Positions 36,712 to 46,033 of a DNA stretch of 64,000 nucleotides are shown piece by piece. The stretch comes from Cytobacillus solani (GTDB lineage: Bacteria; Bacillota; Bacilli; Bacillales; Cytobacillaceae), in contig NZ_LJIX01000006.1 in the NCBI RefSeq assembly GCF_001420595.1, forward strand, positions 2,091,650-2,155,649, in the 5' to 3' direction. The position numbers and the translations under genes were made by a program. Positions within the stretch are counted from its first letter, which is position 1; every line of letters begins with the position of its first letter. Under the pieces are notes generated by a model. It made no database searches. It had not been told where the DNA came from and saw only the letters and a program-made list of their open reading frames with translations.

Positions 36712-37700
36712 TAGTCTTTCATGTGGCCGCTAATGAAAAAATTGGTATGGGAAATCTAAGTCGATGTTTTAGCATAGGAAAACATCTCGGAACTACTATT
36801 AATAATATAGTGATTATTTGTGAAGGAAAACAAAAGCTTGCAACCGTATTTGCATTTGAAGAAGGCAAAATATACTATGTGGAAGATCGTGAAAAAGCAC
36901 TTGAATGGATTCAAGTGCTTTTTCAAAAGAAAGCCAAGAACAATAATATTCTTATTACTGATATCATCGAGTTAAACGAACATGATCGTGTTAGCTACGA
37001 AATGCTTGGTGCTGAAGTTATTATTCAATTAAACGATGTAAATGTAGATCGTTTTTGTCCGGATATATTTATTAATGGAGATAACTTTGTAGAAGTTAAA
37101 AATAAACAGATTAAAAAATATACAGGATCAACATATCAAATTATTAGAAATGATCTAATCATTTATCGACCTCAGCATTTTATTAAAATAAAAAATATTA
37201 AGAAAGTAATGATTGTATTAGGAGGCTCAGACCCTTCTGGATATACTGAAAAATTTATTAATTTTTTTAATAATAACTATTTAGCCTATACTTTTTACGT
37301 AGTATGCGGACCTGGATTTAACAATAATAGAAGGAAAAGATTAATGAATAATTATTTAAATAGAAATATTATTATATTAGACAACCCTTATTTACCTGAA
37401 TATTTAGTGAATGTAGATGTTGTTGTAACCCTAGGAGGTCTTACTTCTTATGAAGCGATGTATCTTGGCAAACCAGTGTTAGCAATAGAATGGGCTCATA
37501 TGTCTTACTATGTAAAAGAGTTAGAAAAAAAAGGATTACTTAAGTCACTAGGAAATGGGGAAGAAGTTTTTGGTAATTTAGTTTCTAACCTAAATAATAT
37601 ACCCTTACTTAATGATATTGCTAAGAGTGGATGGTATGAAATAGATGGTAAAGGAACAGAACGAATCGTGAATTTAATAAAAGGAATATTGATGAACTAA
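36708..37700 (+). CDS. spsG: PseG/SpsG-like UDP-sugar hydrolase
   Basis: A 330-residue GT-B-like hydrolase that removes UDP from the N-acylated 2,4-diamino sugar before condensation. N-terminal HVAANEKIGMGNLSRCFSIG (the G.GH/NxxRC motif), and the UDP-binding VMIVLGGSDPSGYTEKF and VVTLGGLTSYEAMYLGKP. The PseG family usually has GxGHxxRC; Asn replaces the usual catalytic His here (GMGNLSRC), which may affect activity. GTG start coupled to the spsE stop. Confidence 0.85.
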   Translation: MIVFHVAANEKIGMGNLSRCFSIGKHLGTTINNIVIICEGKQKLATVFAFEEGKIYYVEDREKALEWIQVLFQKKAKNNNILITDIIELNEHDRVSYEMLGAEVIIQLNDVNVDRFCPDIFINGDNFVEVKNKQIKKYTGSTYQIIRNDLIIYRPQHFIKIKNIKKVMIVLGGSDPSGYTEKFINFFNNNYLAYTFYVVCGPGFNNNRRKRLMNNYLNRNIIILDNPYLPEYLVNVDVVVTLGGLTSYEAMYLGKPVLAIEWAHMSYYVKELEKKGLLKSLGNGEEVFGNLVSNLNNIPLLNDIAKSGWYEIDGKGTERIVNLIKGILMN

Positions 37701-37778
37701 AAAAAGAGTTAGTTAAGGAACAAGACTTTAGTTTTTTGAAATGACAATTCCCTAAAAAAGTCAGGTGTTGATTGATCT

Positions 37779-38675
37779 ATGGATAAACTGGGATATCTAA
37801 ATAAAATTAAAGAAATATATATTAATAACGAAAATATAATAAAATATTTAAAGCACTTAGATAAGCGAAAAATAAATTCACTAGAAGATATATTGATTAG
37901 CTATGATTTTCAAGCAGGGACATATATTGAAGAATACAAGAAAAGACCACAAGATTTTGAAGTATATGGCCGCAAATTAGCAAGTATTATTAATGACTTA
38001 GGTGAATGCAAATCAATACTAGAAGTAGGAGTAGGAGAAGCTACTACACTATGTCCAACTATTTCAGGCTTAAATTCAAGGCCCGAAAAATGTTATGGAT
38101 TCGATATTTCTTGGTCAAGAATTAAATATGCAAATAGTTTTGTTAATAGTTTAAATTTAGATAATGTAAAATTGTTTACTGGTGATTTATTTAATACTCC
38201 ATTAAAAGATGATTCAATAGATATTGTTTATACATCACATTCAATTGAACCTAATGGTGGAAGGGAAGAAGAGGCTTTAAGAGAACTCTATCGAATTACA
38301 AATAAATTTTTGATCTTGTTAGAACCTTCCTATGAATTTGCAGATGTAAAATCTAGACAGAGAATGTTGGAAAATGGTTATATAACAAAATTGTACTCAA
38401 CAGCAAAGAAACTTGGTTTTAATATTATTGAACATAAGTTGTTTGGAAATAATTCAAATCCATTAAATCCTACTGGTCTTATGATTATAAGAAAACGAAA
38501 GGATAAGAATACAGTGGTTGTTAATCCATTGTGTTGCCCAGTTACTAAAACAGATATCTTCAGGAGATTTAATGCATACTACTCCCAAGATAGTTTATTA
38601 GCATATCCTATTATAGATGAGATCCCTTGTTTATTACCACAAAATGCTATTATTGCAACAAAATTCTTAGATTAA
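37779..38675 (+). CDS. SAM methyltransferase with a C-terminal Trm112-like domain
   Basis: A 298-residue protein. The methyltransferase domain (about residues 75-210) has motif I ILEVGVGEATTLCP and motif II YGFDISWSRIKYA. The last 50 residues (VVNPLCCPVTKTDIFRRF, then LAYPIIDEIPCLLP) look like a Trm112p zinc-ribbon domain, which in other proteins stabilises methyltransferases; here it is fused in cis. It is the eighth gene of the nonulosonate run. Substrate unknown, probably a sugar. Confidence 0.75.
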   Translation: MDKLGYLNKIKEIYINNENIIKYLKHLDKRKINSLEDILISYDFQAGTYIEEYKKRPQDFEVYGRKLASIINDLGECKSILEVGVGEATTLCPTISGLNSRPEKCYGFDISWSRIKYANSFVNSLNLDNVKLFTGDLFNTPLKDDSIDIVYTSHSIEPNGGREEEALRELYRITNKFLILLEPSYEFADVKSRQRMLENGYITKLYSTAKKLGFNIIEHKLFGNNSNPLNPTGLMIIRKRKDKNTVVVNPLCCPVTKTDIFRRFNAYYSQDSLLAYPIIDEIPCLLPQNAIIATKFLD

Positions 38676-38743
38676 GGTAAAAAATAAAAATGAGATTAGG
38701 GAGTGTCTTGCCCAAATATATAAAAAGTTACGAGGTGTTGGGA

Positions 38744-40480
38744 ATGGATCAAATTGGTTTAAAAACTTTTAATGGGGGAGAGCAAATAATTATAAAGCCA
38801 TTGCTTACTGATCTATATAATTCCTTTACTTATGAATTCTGGGTTAAGCCTTACGCAGAACATAAAATAGATGAAGAATCGCTAACAGGTGGTTCTGGTC
38901 TAATTGGAAAAAACTATATTGTTGCACCTGGACATGGACAATTGGATAATCAAGCTGGTATAGGAATATCAATTGGAAGAAACGGGGTTTCAATTTATGA
39001 ACATACTGCATTTCATTTACCTGCAACCTTAGTTCATCCTGTGCTAATAGATGGTTGGACTCATATTGGGGTAGTTTATGACGAAAAGACGCCATACCTA
39101 TTTATCAATGGGAATTTTATAAAGAAAGGGTTAACAAGTACAATGAATATATTGTATGCTTCAGGCATTTTTGGTGGGTTTGCATACGGATATTTTAAAG
39201 GGGAAATTTGTAATCTCCGTGTTTGGTCTTACGCAAGAACAGAAACAGAAATTAAGGCAGGAATGAATGGGAAAATAGTTGAAAATGAATATGGGTTATA
39301 TATTAATGAGTATTTTGAAATAATGGATAATACTTCAGATGTTTTGTTTATGTTTGGTCATTATCGTCAAGATCTTGAGTATCTATTATTCCCTGTTGCC
39401 AATAGTCTAGTCAAAAAGGGTTTATCTGTAAGTATGCTGATAGAAAACAAATATTCTCCTAATTTGTCAATGCTTTCAAGTGAAGTTAATATTATCTATC
39501 TTGATCAATTCAAAGATAAATTTAATATCTCTCAACGTGCAAATGAGTATTATCAAGTTCTGTTGAAAAATACAGAATTACATCCGTTTTATAAAACTTA
39601 CTCTGTTGCAATTGATCGAAGTTATTCGACTATCCTTCTTAACATAATAAGACCTAAATGTATTTATGGCATTCATTTTGTTACTGCCCCTGGTTGTATA
39701 AATGCTATTAAGTCATTATATATTCAACCCAAAGTCGTTTTAATTCAACACGGAGTTTTAATGTATAATAGTATTGCTCATGATTATAATGGTGCAGACT
39801 TAGTATTTTTATGGGGGGATTGGGATAAACGACTTTTAAATCAGATGGATAACGCCCCACCAAATATAGTGATAGGGAATCCAAAAATAGAACAAATTCG
39901 GAAAGATGTCTTTGGGAAAAATAAAATATTATCTAAGAAAAAAGAAACAGGAAATACCAAACTAAAAATTCTATATATATTTGCCTATTCTCCGAAAATG
40001 GATCAGGTGAGGAAAGAAAATGAAAGAATGTTCATTGAAGGTATCAGTCAAATAAGAAATATAGAAGTAATATTTAAACTGCATCCTGGCTCTCCTCCGG
40101 ATTACTTACAAGAATATCTTCTAAAAGGTATCATAAGACCAGAACAAATCTTAAAGTTTGATAATATTATTGATTTAATAGAACAGGCAAATATTGTTGT
40201 TGGAGATTATTCTACCGCCATTTACGAGGCAGCGGCCTTAAATAAACCAGTAATAAAAATTTGTCATTCAATAATAGAAGAAAAACTATTAAAGTTTCAC
40301 TATGTAAAAACACCTCAGGAATTAATAATTGTAATCAAGAAATTGCAAGATGATCCCCAATATTTTAATGAATATATGGAAAAACAAGATGAATATTTGA
40401 ACGATCTGTTTTACAAGATTGACGGTTCTTCTGATCGAATAGCTGATTATATTCATAACCAGTTAATTAAAAATATATGA
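38744..40480 (+). CDS. LamG-like lectin domain fused to a SpsB-like (CDP-glycerophosphotransferase-fold) enzyme
   Basis: A 578-residue protein from ATG 38744, chosen because CGAGGTG lies 6 bases upstream (an ATG at 38690 would add 18 residues). The first 170 residues form a concanavalin-A-like LamG domain (YEFWVKPYAEHK, DGWTHIGVVYD, INGNFIKKGL, ICNLRVWSYARTE). The rest is a GT-B enzyme resembling SpsB and CDP-glycerol transferases: VVLIQHGVLMYNS, LVFLWGDWDKRL, FKLHPGSPPDYL and VVGDYSTAIYEAAALNKP. It could transfer the CMP-activated sugar onto the spore polymer while binding glycan with the lectin part. Confidence 0.75.
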   Translation: MDQIGLKTFNGGEQIIIKPLLTDLYNSFTYEFWVKPYAEHKIDEESLTGGSGLIGKNYIVAPGHGQLDNQAGIGISIGRNGVSIYEHTAFHLPATLVHPVLIDGWTHIGVVYDEKTPYLFINGNFIKKGLTSTMNILYASGIFGGFAYGYFKGEICNLRVWSYARTETEIKAGMNGKIVENEYGLYINEYFEIMDNTSDVLFMFGHYRQDLEYLLFPVANSLVKKGLSVSMLIENKYSPNLSMLSSEVNIIYLDQFKDKFNISQRANEYYQVLLKNTELHPFYKTYSVAIDRSYSTILLNIIRPKCIYGIHFVTAPGCINAIKSLYIQPKVVLIQHGVLMYNSIAHDYNGADLVFLWGDWDKRLLNQMDNAPPNIVIGNPKIEQIRKDVFGKNKILSKKKETGNTKLKILYIFAYSPKMDQVRKENERMFIEGISQIRNIEVIFKLHPGSPPDYLQEYLLKGIIRPEQILKFDNIIDLIEQANIVVGDYSTAIYEAAALNKPVIKICHSIIEEKLLKFHYVKTPQELIIVIKKLQDDPQYFNEYMEKQDEYLNDLFYKIDGSSDRIADYIHNQLIKNI

Positions 40481-40526
40481 TTTTTTTACTATTAAAAAAG
40501 GCCAATATAAATCAAGCAAAGGAAAC

Positions 40527-40562
40527 AAGTCCCCCAGTATGGTAATAATTGGGGGACTTTAA
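40527..40562. terminator. Bidirectional terminator between convergent units
   Basis: AAGTCCCCCA (40527-40536) pairs perfectly with TGGGGGACTT (40550-40559). It lies exactly between the plus-strand nonulosonate operon and the minus-strand methyltransferase. Confidence 0.8.
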
Positions 40563-41212
40563 CTTTGTGTTCCTGTCGTTTTATTTATTAGTTGTTCCTT
40601 TGGCTTTTTTTCGATAACTAAAACACTATCATAATAACTCATTGACCAAGTAGTTGTAGTGAATGAATTTACTGATAATTGAGGATCTCTAGAAAACGAG
40701 GCATTCAGACTATCGATTAAGTTCTTTGAATATTCAATAAAACTAGCAGGGTTTTTGTATCCACCACCATACTCTTCCAGGTAACTTGTATGCAAATCTT
40801 CTACAAGGTAGACCCCATTTGGGGAAAGAACTGAGTACATTTCCTCAAACGAAATCTTCTGCTGGTACATAAAATGTCCACCATCATCGATGATAATATC
40901 AAAGATTGGTAATGTAGGTTTTATTTGGTTCCAGAAATCCTTACTACCTTGATCACCAATGATTATATTTATTTGATCCTCTTCAAATGATTTACAAAGA
41001 GGATTAATGTCTAGACCCCAAATAGTGGCTTTGTCACCAAAATAATGTTTCCACATTTGAAGTGAACCGCCATAATAAACCCCTATTTCTAATATATTCA
41101 CTTTTTGTCCAACAAAACGCTCAAAATGACGTTCGTATATTTCGAAATAGTGCGTCCATTTATTTATTAACCGACCATTATTTGATTCGAAATAATTTAG
41201 TAATTTCCCCAT
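40559..41212 (-). CDS. Class I SAM methyltransferase (sugar-modification type)
   Basis: A 217-residue methyltransferase with motif I ILEIGVYYGGSLQMWKHYFG near residue 39, motif II WGLDINPLC, and IIDDGGHFMYQQKISFEEMY, a metal-site-like segment seen in methyltransferases of antibiotic- and polysaccharide-tailoring clusters. AAGGAAGG precedes the ATG. Its stop lies within the shared terminator. It is separate from the minus-strand GT2 by 126 bases and may be co-transcribed with it. Confidence 0.75.
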   Translation of the reverse strand: MGKLLNYFESNNGRLINKWTHYFEIYERHFERFVGQKVNILEIGVYYGGSLQMWKHYFGDKATIWGLDINPLCKSFEEDQINIIIGDQGSKDFWNQIKPTLPIFDIIIDDGGHFMYQQKISFEEMYSVLSPNGVYLVEDLHTSYLEEYGGGYKNPASFIEYSKNLIDSLNASFSRDPQLSVNSFTTTTWSMSYYDSVLVIEKKPKEQLINKTTGTQS

Positions 41213-41338
41213 TTCCTAACCTTCCTTTAGTCATTGATTTTTTGGGTTATGCAAAGGTAATAATAATAATTTGTTTGTTTATTGTCTTAATATATGATTA
41301 GGTTTTATATAATCTTAATTCTGCAACTTTTAGATTTA

Positions 41339-42160
41339 CTATTGAAAAGAAGAATTTGCAATTAGAGTTTTTAGTTCTGCAATATTAAGGTCAGAGTATT
41401 CATTGTTTATAAGAAGTTCTTCTTCCTCAATAGTAAATTTAGTTTTGTTTTTTCTCCAATCTACGTATTCTTCTGTAGTCAGTCCAAAAACATAGAGTAT
41501 TTTCCAAGCACAGTAAACAAGATCTGATTCTTGAGTACGACCTAAGTGATCTGCCATATGTGAAATAATATAACCTGTTTTCATTCCAATTTCATCAGCT
41601 TTCAATTTATACAACCTATCAATATCATATAGTGCTATGTGAGTGAGCTTTATGTCGGAAAAGTATTTCTCCCAGAAAGACTTTTTAAGCATTACACATC
41701 CAAATATTACGACATTATTTGTGAGTTGAAAAACATATTCCGGTTTATGAATAACTGTATCATGGGGATCTTTATTAGATAAAAGATACAAATGAATATG
41801 TGAACATAATAATGCTGTATATGCTAAATTTGGAAAATCTGATAGTGACTGAGACATAATTTGAATCCAATTATTATTTGGAACAATAATATCATCATCA
41901 AGTATGACAAGATTCTCACCATTGGCATGTCTTGCTCCTAAATGAAACCCTTCTAAATTCCCTATATTTTTTCCAGGGTTCAGCACAATGATTCGTGGAT
42001 GATTTAAATTTTGCAAATACTCAATTGCCGATTTTTGAGGTGGATGATTATTAATTAATATAATTTCTGTTTTATCATCAGTAGATTGGAGTACAGCTTC
42101 AATACATTTCTTAATCAAGGGGAGAGTATTATAACATCTAATGATAATTGAATATTTCAA
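41339..42160 (-). CDS. Family 2 glycosyltransferase
   Basis: A 273-residue GT-A enzyme. N-terminal YSIIIRCYNTLPLIKKCIEAVLQS, the GKNIGNLEGFHLGARHANGE loop, and the metal-binding DDD in VILDDDIIVPNN near residue 95. No membrane helix, so it acts in the cytosol or mother cell on activated sugars. A TTG start follows GAGGAGG. A sigma-K-like promoter lies about 100 bases upstream on the same strand. Donor and acceptor unknown. Confidence 0.82.
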   Translation of the reverse strand: MKYSIIIRCYNTLPLIKKCIEAVLQSTDDKTEIILINNHPPQKSAIEYLQNLNHPRIIVLNPGKNIGNLEGFHLGARHANGENLVILDDDIIVPNNNWIQIMSQSLSDFPNLAYTALLCSHIHLYLLSNKDPHDTVIHKPEYVFQLTNNVVIFGCVMLKKSFWEKYFSDIKLTHIALYDIDRLYKLKADEIGMKTGYIISHMADHLGRTQESDLVYCAWKILYVFGLTTEEYVDWRKNKTKFTIEEEELLINNEYSDLNIAELKTLIANSSFQ

Positions 42161-42262
42161 TATAATTCCTCCTCGGAATTTACTAAGAAGACATAGAAAA
42201 TTGATTATAGGTGCAGATTTCTCGGTAATGTTTCTTCTTATTTCATCTTAAAATATCTTCTG

Positions 42263-42289
42263 TATCATATGTGAAATTTATGAAATTGT
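42263..42289 (-). promoter_or_regulatory. Candidate sigma-K promoter of the minus-strand GT2/methyltransferase unit
   Basis: On the minus strand AC (42289-42288), 16 bases, CATATGATA (42271-42263), an exact match to AC-N16-CATANNNTA. The remaining parts of the 480-base gap (42161-42641) are AT-rich with no gene recognised. Confidence 0.5.
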
Positions 42290-42641
42290 TAGTAGCTTTT
42301 CAAATATGTACTAATGTAATAGAATTTATAAACGCCTTTCACAGTGAACAAATTCAGTATCTTAAAAATAAGATTATGTAGCTGTAGATTCCTCAACCTT
42401 AGGGTATTCTTACTTTATTTCCGCCATAAATGTCAATATTGTCAATCTTTTGCTGTAATTTAAAGTTTAATTACACTATAAAATAATGGGCAAAATCAAC
42501 AACCTTAGAGTTTAAATCAGATTAACCAAAAGGAAATTTATGAATAAATTATTGAAAAGCTAAATACATGAGTTATGAAATTTGAAAAAGAAATAAAATT
42601 TATTAAGGGAGTAATTAATATTAGAATTAGGTGAAAACAAA

Positions 42642-43310
42642 TTGAATACTAAAAAAATAAGCTTTATTTCTTGTGTTAATAATTTTGAAGAGTACGACAT
42701 AGCAATACAATATATTCATTCTTTAAAGGTACCAGATGATTATGAAATTGAAACGATTGCCATTGAAAATGCTGTTAGTCTTACATCAGGATATAATCAG
42801 GGAATGGCAAGGAGTGATGCAAAATACAAAGTGTATCTTCATCAAGATACAAATATTTTATATTCAAACTTCATATACCATATTATTTACTTATTTGAAA
42901 AATATCCCAAATTGGGCATGCTAGGGGTTATAGGTGCAAAAACAATCCCTAATGGAATTTGGTATCACAGTCCGAGTATTTATGGCAGCGTCTATCAAAC
43001 TCCTAAAGGTAAAGGGGAGATAGAGTTATTATCTTGCCGTTCTATAAAAAAGGATTATGAGAAAGTTCGTGCTATTGATGGATTAATAATGATCACTCAA
43101 TATGATCTTGTTTGGAGAGAAGATCTAATTCCAGGCTGGCATTTTTATGATGTTTCCCAAAGCTTGGAATTCCAGAAAGCTGGATATAATGTAGGAGTTC
43201 CGAAACAAATCACTCCTTGGTGTATTCATGATTGCGGAATTGTAAATTTAAATGGTTATGATGATAATTGGAAGAAATTTTCGCAACATTACAATTATTA
43301 CATTGATTAA
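42642..43310 (+). CDS. StrF-type GT2-like glycosyltransferase, copy 1
   Basis: A 222-residue GT-A fold protein of the Glyco_tranf_2_5/StrF type. KISFISCVNNFEEYDIA at the N-terminus, LTSGYNQGMARSDAKYKVYL ending in HQDTNI (acidic metal motif) near residue 67, and RAIDGLIMITQYDL then PGWHFYDVSQSLEF near residue 160. It is one of three paralogues in this window (also 45084 and 55673) differing mainly in loops that may set acceptor specificity. TTG start after TAGGTGA. Followed by two methyltransferases. Confidence 0.8.
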   Translation: MNTKKISFISCVNNFEEYDIAIQYIHSLKVPDDYEIETIAIENAVSLTSGYNQGMARSDAKYKVYLHQDTNILYSNFIYHIIYLFEKYPKLGMLGVIGAKTIPNGIWYHSPSIYGSVYQTPKGKGEIELLSCRSIKKDYEKVRAIDGLIMITQYDLVWREDLIPGWHFYDVSQSLEFQKAGYNVGVPKQITPWCIHDCGIVNLNGYDDNWKKFSQHYNYYID

Positions 43311-43359
43311 CAATATCAAATTTGTTTGTTTTCAGGATTTAATATAGGGAGGATTATAA

Positions 43360-44046
43360 ATGGATTGGATATATTATAAGCCTTTATTTGAATATGATAA
43401 TTATCATATTTCTATAAAGGATAATTCAGCATGGAGTGGCCATCGAAATTTTGCCTATGATTTAGTTAGGTTTATGAAACCAAAAAAAATAGTTGAACTT
43501 GGTACTCACTACGGAGCATCGTTCTTTAGCTTTTGCCAAGCACTTAAGGATGAAGGACTATCAAGCAAATGTTTTGCAATCGATACTTGGCAAGGTGACG
43601 AGCACAGCGGTCTTTATGGGGAAGATGTTTTTCTTACAGTTAAGGATATTGTTGATCTTTATTATTCCAGCATAGCTGAATTAGTTCGTACTACATTTGA
43701 TGAGGCGGTTAGTAGGTTTGAAGATCAATCCATCAATATTTTACATATTGATGGATATCACACTTTTGAGGCAGTCAGCCATGATTATCAAACGTGGCTA
43801 CCTAAACTCTCGGATAATGGAGTAATATTATTTCATGATATTTCATTTTATGATAATGAATTTGGTGTTTATAAATTATGGAATATGCTAAAGGAAGATT
43901 ATCCTGCTTTTGAATTTAAACATGCATTTGGATTAGGTGTACTATTCCCTAAAGGGAATAGTAAGAAGTTCAATGAAATAATACAAAGAGCTACCGAATT
44001 ACAAAAGCGATATGAAAAGTTAAGTAAGTATACTGGACTTTCTTGA
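43360..44046 (+). CDS. Class I SAM methyltransferase (Methyltransf_24-like)
   Basis: A 228-residue protein: motif I KKIVELGTHYGASFFSFC near residue 43, AIDTWQGDEHSGLYGEDVF (a loop common in sugar and cephalosporin-hydroxylase-like methyltransferases), ILHIDGYHTFEAVSHDYQTW and ILFHDISFYDNEFGVYKLW. AGGGAGG precedes the ATG. It is 50 bases after StrF copy 1 and 50 before the TylF-like gene, so the three are likely one unit. Confidence 0.78.
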   Translation: MDWIYYKPLFEYDNYHISIKDNSAWSGHRNFAYDLVRFMKPKKIVELGTHYGASFFSFCQALKDEGLSSKCFAIDTWQGDEHSGLYGEDVFLTVKDIVDLYYSSIAELVRTTFDEAVSRFEDQSINILHIDGYHTFEAVSHDYQTWLPKLSDNGVILFHDISFYDNEFGVYKLWNMLKEDYPAFEFKHAFGLGVLFPKGNSKKFNEIIQRATELQKRYEKLSKYTGLS

Positions 44047-44096
44047 TTTAATAATCAAAAGATGGTTACTTTACCTAATTTCCAAGGAGGATATTT

Positions 44097-44861
44097 ATGA
44101 AATTAGAACAAGGAATAGAGAGTTATCTTGAATTATTAAAAAAGGTAATTTTGTTTGAGATTTGGCAGGAACACGAAGAGGATTTGTACTCAGGCTTAGT
44201 TTATAAGGATTCTGCTGTAAATCCTGAGAAACATAGAATGGGAGAAATTTGGCCAAAATGTGCTCATAGTATGATTGGAAAAATGCGTATGGATAATTTA
44301 CAAATGTGTATGGAGACAGTATTGAGAGAAAATATTGAAGGAGATTTTATCGAAACAGGAGTATGGCGCGGAGGGGCATGTATTTTTATGCGTGGTTTCC
44401 TAAAAGTTCACGGAGTTGATGATCGGAAGGTGTGGGTGGCAGATTCATTTGAGGGAGTGCCAGTTCCAAATGAAAAGAAATACCCGAAGGATAAAGGAGG
44501 ACTCGGACTGCATACACTTGATTACCTGCGTGTGTCTTTAGAAGAAGTACAAAATAATTTTCGAAAATATGGCTTATTAGACGAATCAGTGCAATTTCTA
44601 AAAGGATGGTTTAAGGATACGTTACCTACTGCTCCAATTGAAAAATTAGCAATCTTACGACTTGATGGAGATCTTTATGAATCTACCATGGATAGTTTGA
44701 CCAATTTATACGATAAAGTTTCATATGGTGGTTTTATTATCGTTGATGATTATATTTTGCCAACTTGTGAGCCGGCAATTAAAGATTTTCGTAATGCGCA
44801 TAACATAAAAGAACCGCTTATACCAATTGATAATCACGCAGTATATTGGAGAAAATGGTGA
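44097..44861 (+). CDS. TylF/MycF-family sugar O-methyltransferase
   Basis: A 254-residue protein of the macrocin O-methyltransferase family: RMDNLQMCMETVL, DFIETGVWRGGACIFMRGFL (motif I), VADSFEGVPVP, LRLDGDLYESTMDSLTNLY, and GGFIIVDDYILPTCEPAIKDF with metal-site Asp residues. TylF and MycF methylate sugar hydroxyls of macrolides with Mg2+, so this enzyme probably O-methylates a deoxysugar on the spore glycan. CCAAGGAGG precedes the ATG. Confidence 0.88.
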   Translation: MKLEQGIESYLELLKKVILFEIWQEHEEDLYSGLVYKDSAVNPEKHRMGEIWPKCAHSMIGKMRMDNLQMCMETVLRENIEGDFIETGVWRGGACIFMRGFLKVHGVDDRKVWVADSFEGVPVPNEKKYPKDKGGLGLHTLDYLRVSLEEVQNNFRKYGLLDESVQFLKGWFKDTLPTAPIEKLAILRLDGDLYESTMDSLTNLYDKVSYGGFIIVDDYILPTCEPAIKDFRNAHNIKEPLIPIDNHAVYWRKW

Positions 44862-44940
44862 GGAAAACGTATTAATAAATAAGTTTGATTATATAGATTA
44901 GTCATGTGTAATACAATTCTTGCTATCTATTATTGAAAAA

Positions 44941-44975
44941 GGTGTCCTAAAAGTATCGCAAGGACACTTTTTTTG
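44941..44975 (+). terminator. Rho-independent terminator after the TylF-like gene
   Basis: GTGTCCT (44942-44948) pairs with AGGACAC (44961-44967), extended by a G-U pair, followed by a T run. Confidence 0.75.
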
Positions 44976-44986
44976 ACACATTTTAA

Positions 44987-45012
44987 ACTTATTGAATTTA
45001 AAGCATACTTTA
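44987..45012 (+). promoter_or_regulatory. Candidate sigma-K promoter of StrF copy 2
   Basis: AC (44987-44988), 15 bases, CATACTTTA (45004-45012), about 70 bases before the gene. Confidence 0.4.
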
Positions 45013-45083
45013 GACATGGGGGGTTTGAGGTTAATAATTTTTGAAAAACAATATTTCAAATCTAAAAAAGAGGAGAGACCTAG

Positions 45084-45749
45084 GTGAACAAAAAAAAAAT
45101 ATGCTTTATATCATGTGTAAATAATTTAAAGCAGTACAAAACTGCATTACAGTATATAAATTCCTTGCTGGTTCCAGATGGATATGAAATCGAAACAATT
45201 TCGATTAAGCAAGCAAGTAGCATGACATCGGGTTACAACCAAGGAATGAAAAAGAGTGATGCCAAATACAAAGTGTATCTTCATCAAGATACGTATATCT
45301 TAAACAGAAATTTTATATTCGATATTATATCCATATTTGAGAAATACCCTAAGTTAGGTATGCTTGGAGTTGTAGGTGCAATCACAACACCAAATGGATT
45401 ATGGTGGAAAAGTCCCAAAGTATACGGATCTGTTTATCATACATTTGATGGTGAAGGAAAAATAGGTCTATTATCACATCTTGATGTAAAAGGAGATTAT
45501 GAAAAGGTACGGGCTATTGACGGTTTAATCATGATTACACAATATGACCTTGAATGGAGAGAAGATTTATTTAAAGGTTGGCATTTTTATGATGTCTCCC
45601 AAAGCTTGGAATTTGAGAAAGCAGGCTATGATATAGGCGTTCCAAAACAAATCAGTCATTGGTGTCTGCATGATACACGAAAACCGAACATGTATGGTTA
45701 TGAGGAAAATAGGAGAATCCTAGTTTGTCATTATAAGGAATACGTGTAG
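45084..45749 (+). CDS. StrF-type GT2-like glycosyltransferase, copy 2
   Basis: A 221-residue paralogue of the proteins at 42642 and 55673: KKICFISCVNNLKQYKTALQ, MTSGYNQGMKKSDAKYKVYL then HQDTYI, RAIDGLIMITQYDLEWREDL and a closing GVPKQISHWCLHD. A GTG start follows GAGGAGAG. It is monocistronic, flanked by terminators on both sides and with its own candidate sigma-K promoter. Confidence 0.8.
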   Translation: MNKKKICFISCVNNLKQYKTALQYINSLLVPDGYEIETISIKQASSMTSGYNQGMKKSDAKYKVYLHQDTYILNRNFIFDIISIFEKYPKLGMLGVVGAITTPNGLWWKSPKVYGSVYHTFDGEGKIGLLSHLDVKGDYEKVRAIDGLIMITQYDLEWREDLFKGWHFYDVSQSLEFEKAGYDIGVPKQISHWCLHDTRKPNMYGYEENRRILVCHYKEYV

Positions 45750-45758
45750 GATTGTACA

Positions 45759-45815
45759 CTTCCCTGAAAAGGAATATGCAGAATTTTTTGCATATTGATA
45801 AGGGAAGATTTTTTA
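45759..45815 (+). terminator. Rho-independent terminator of StrF copy 2
   Basis: CTTCCCT (45759-45765) pairs with AGGGAAG (45801-45807); an inner ATATGCA/TGCATAT stem stacks on it, followed by a T run. Confidence 0.7.
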
Positions 45816-45852
45816 TTTATTAGTTTTCCTAAAGCAATAGGTAGTCAACCAC

Positions 45853-45879
45853 ACACTTCAGTTATAACCCCATATAATA
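45853..45879 (+). promoter_or_regulatory. Candidate sigma-K promoter of manA-manC-gmd
   Basis: AC (45853-45854), 16 bases, CATATAATA (45871-45879). The start codon is 155 bases downstream. ATTTTACGTACA at 45905-45916 recurs at 59163-59174 near another candidate sigma-K site. Confidence 0.5.
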
Positions 45880-46033
45880 CTTAAAAGTTGTACTTCCCCT
45901 AAAAATTTTACGTACATTTATCCCGTTTTATCGAAAAATATTTCTCATTTTGTGTAAAGGCATACAACGAGCGAAAATATTCAAGTTAATTATTAGGTAT
46001 ATTGAAAAAAATTAGGGAGAAAGGGGGAAACGC

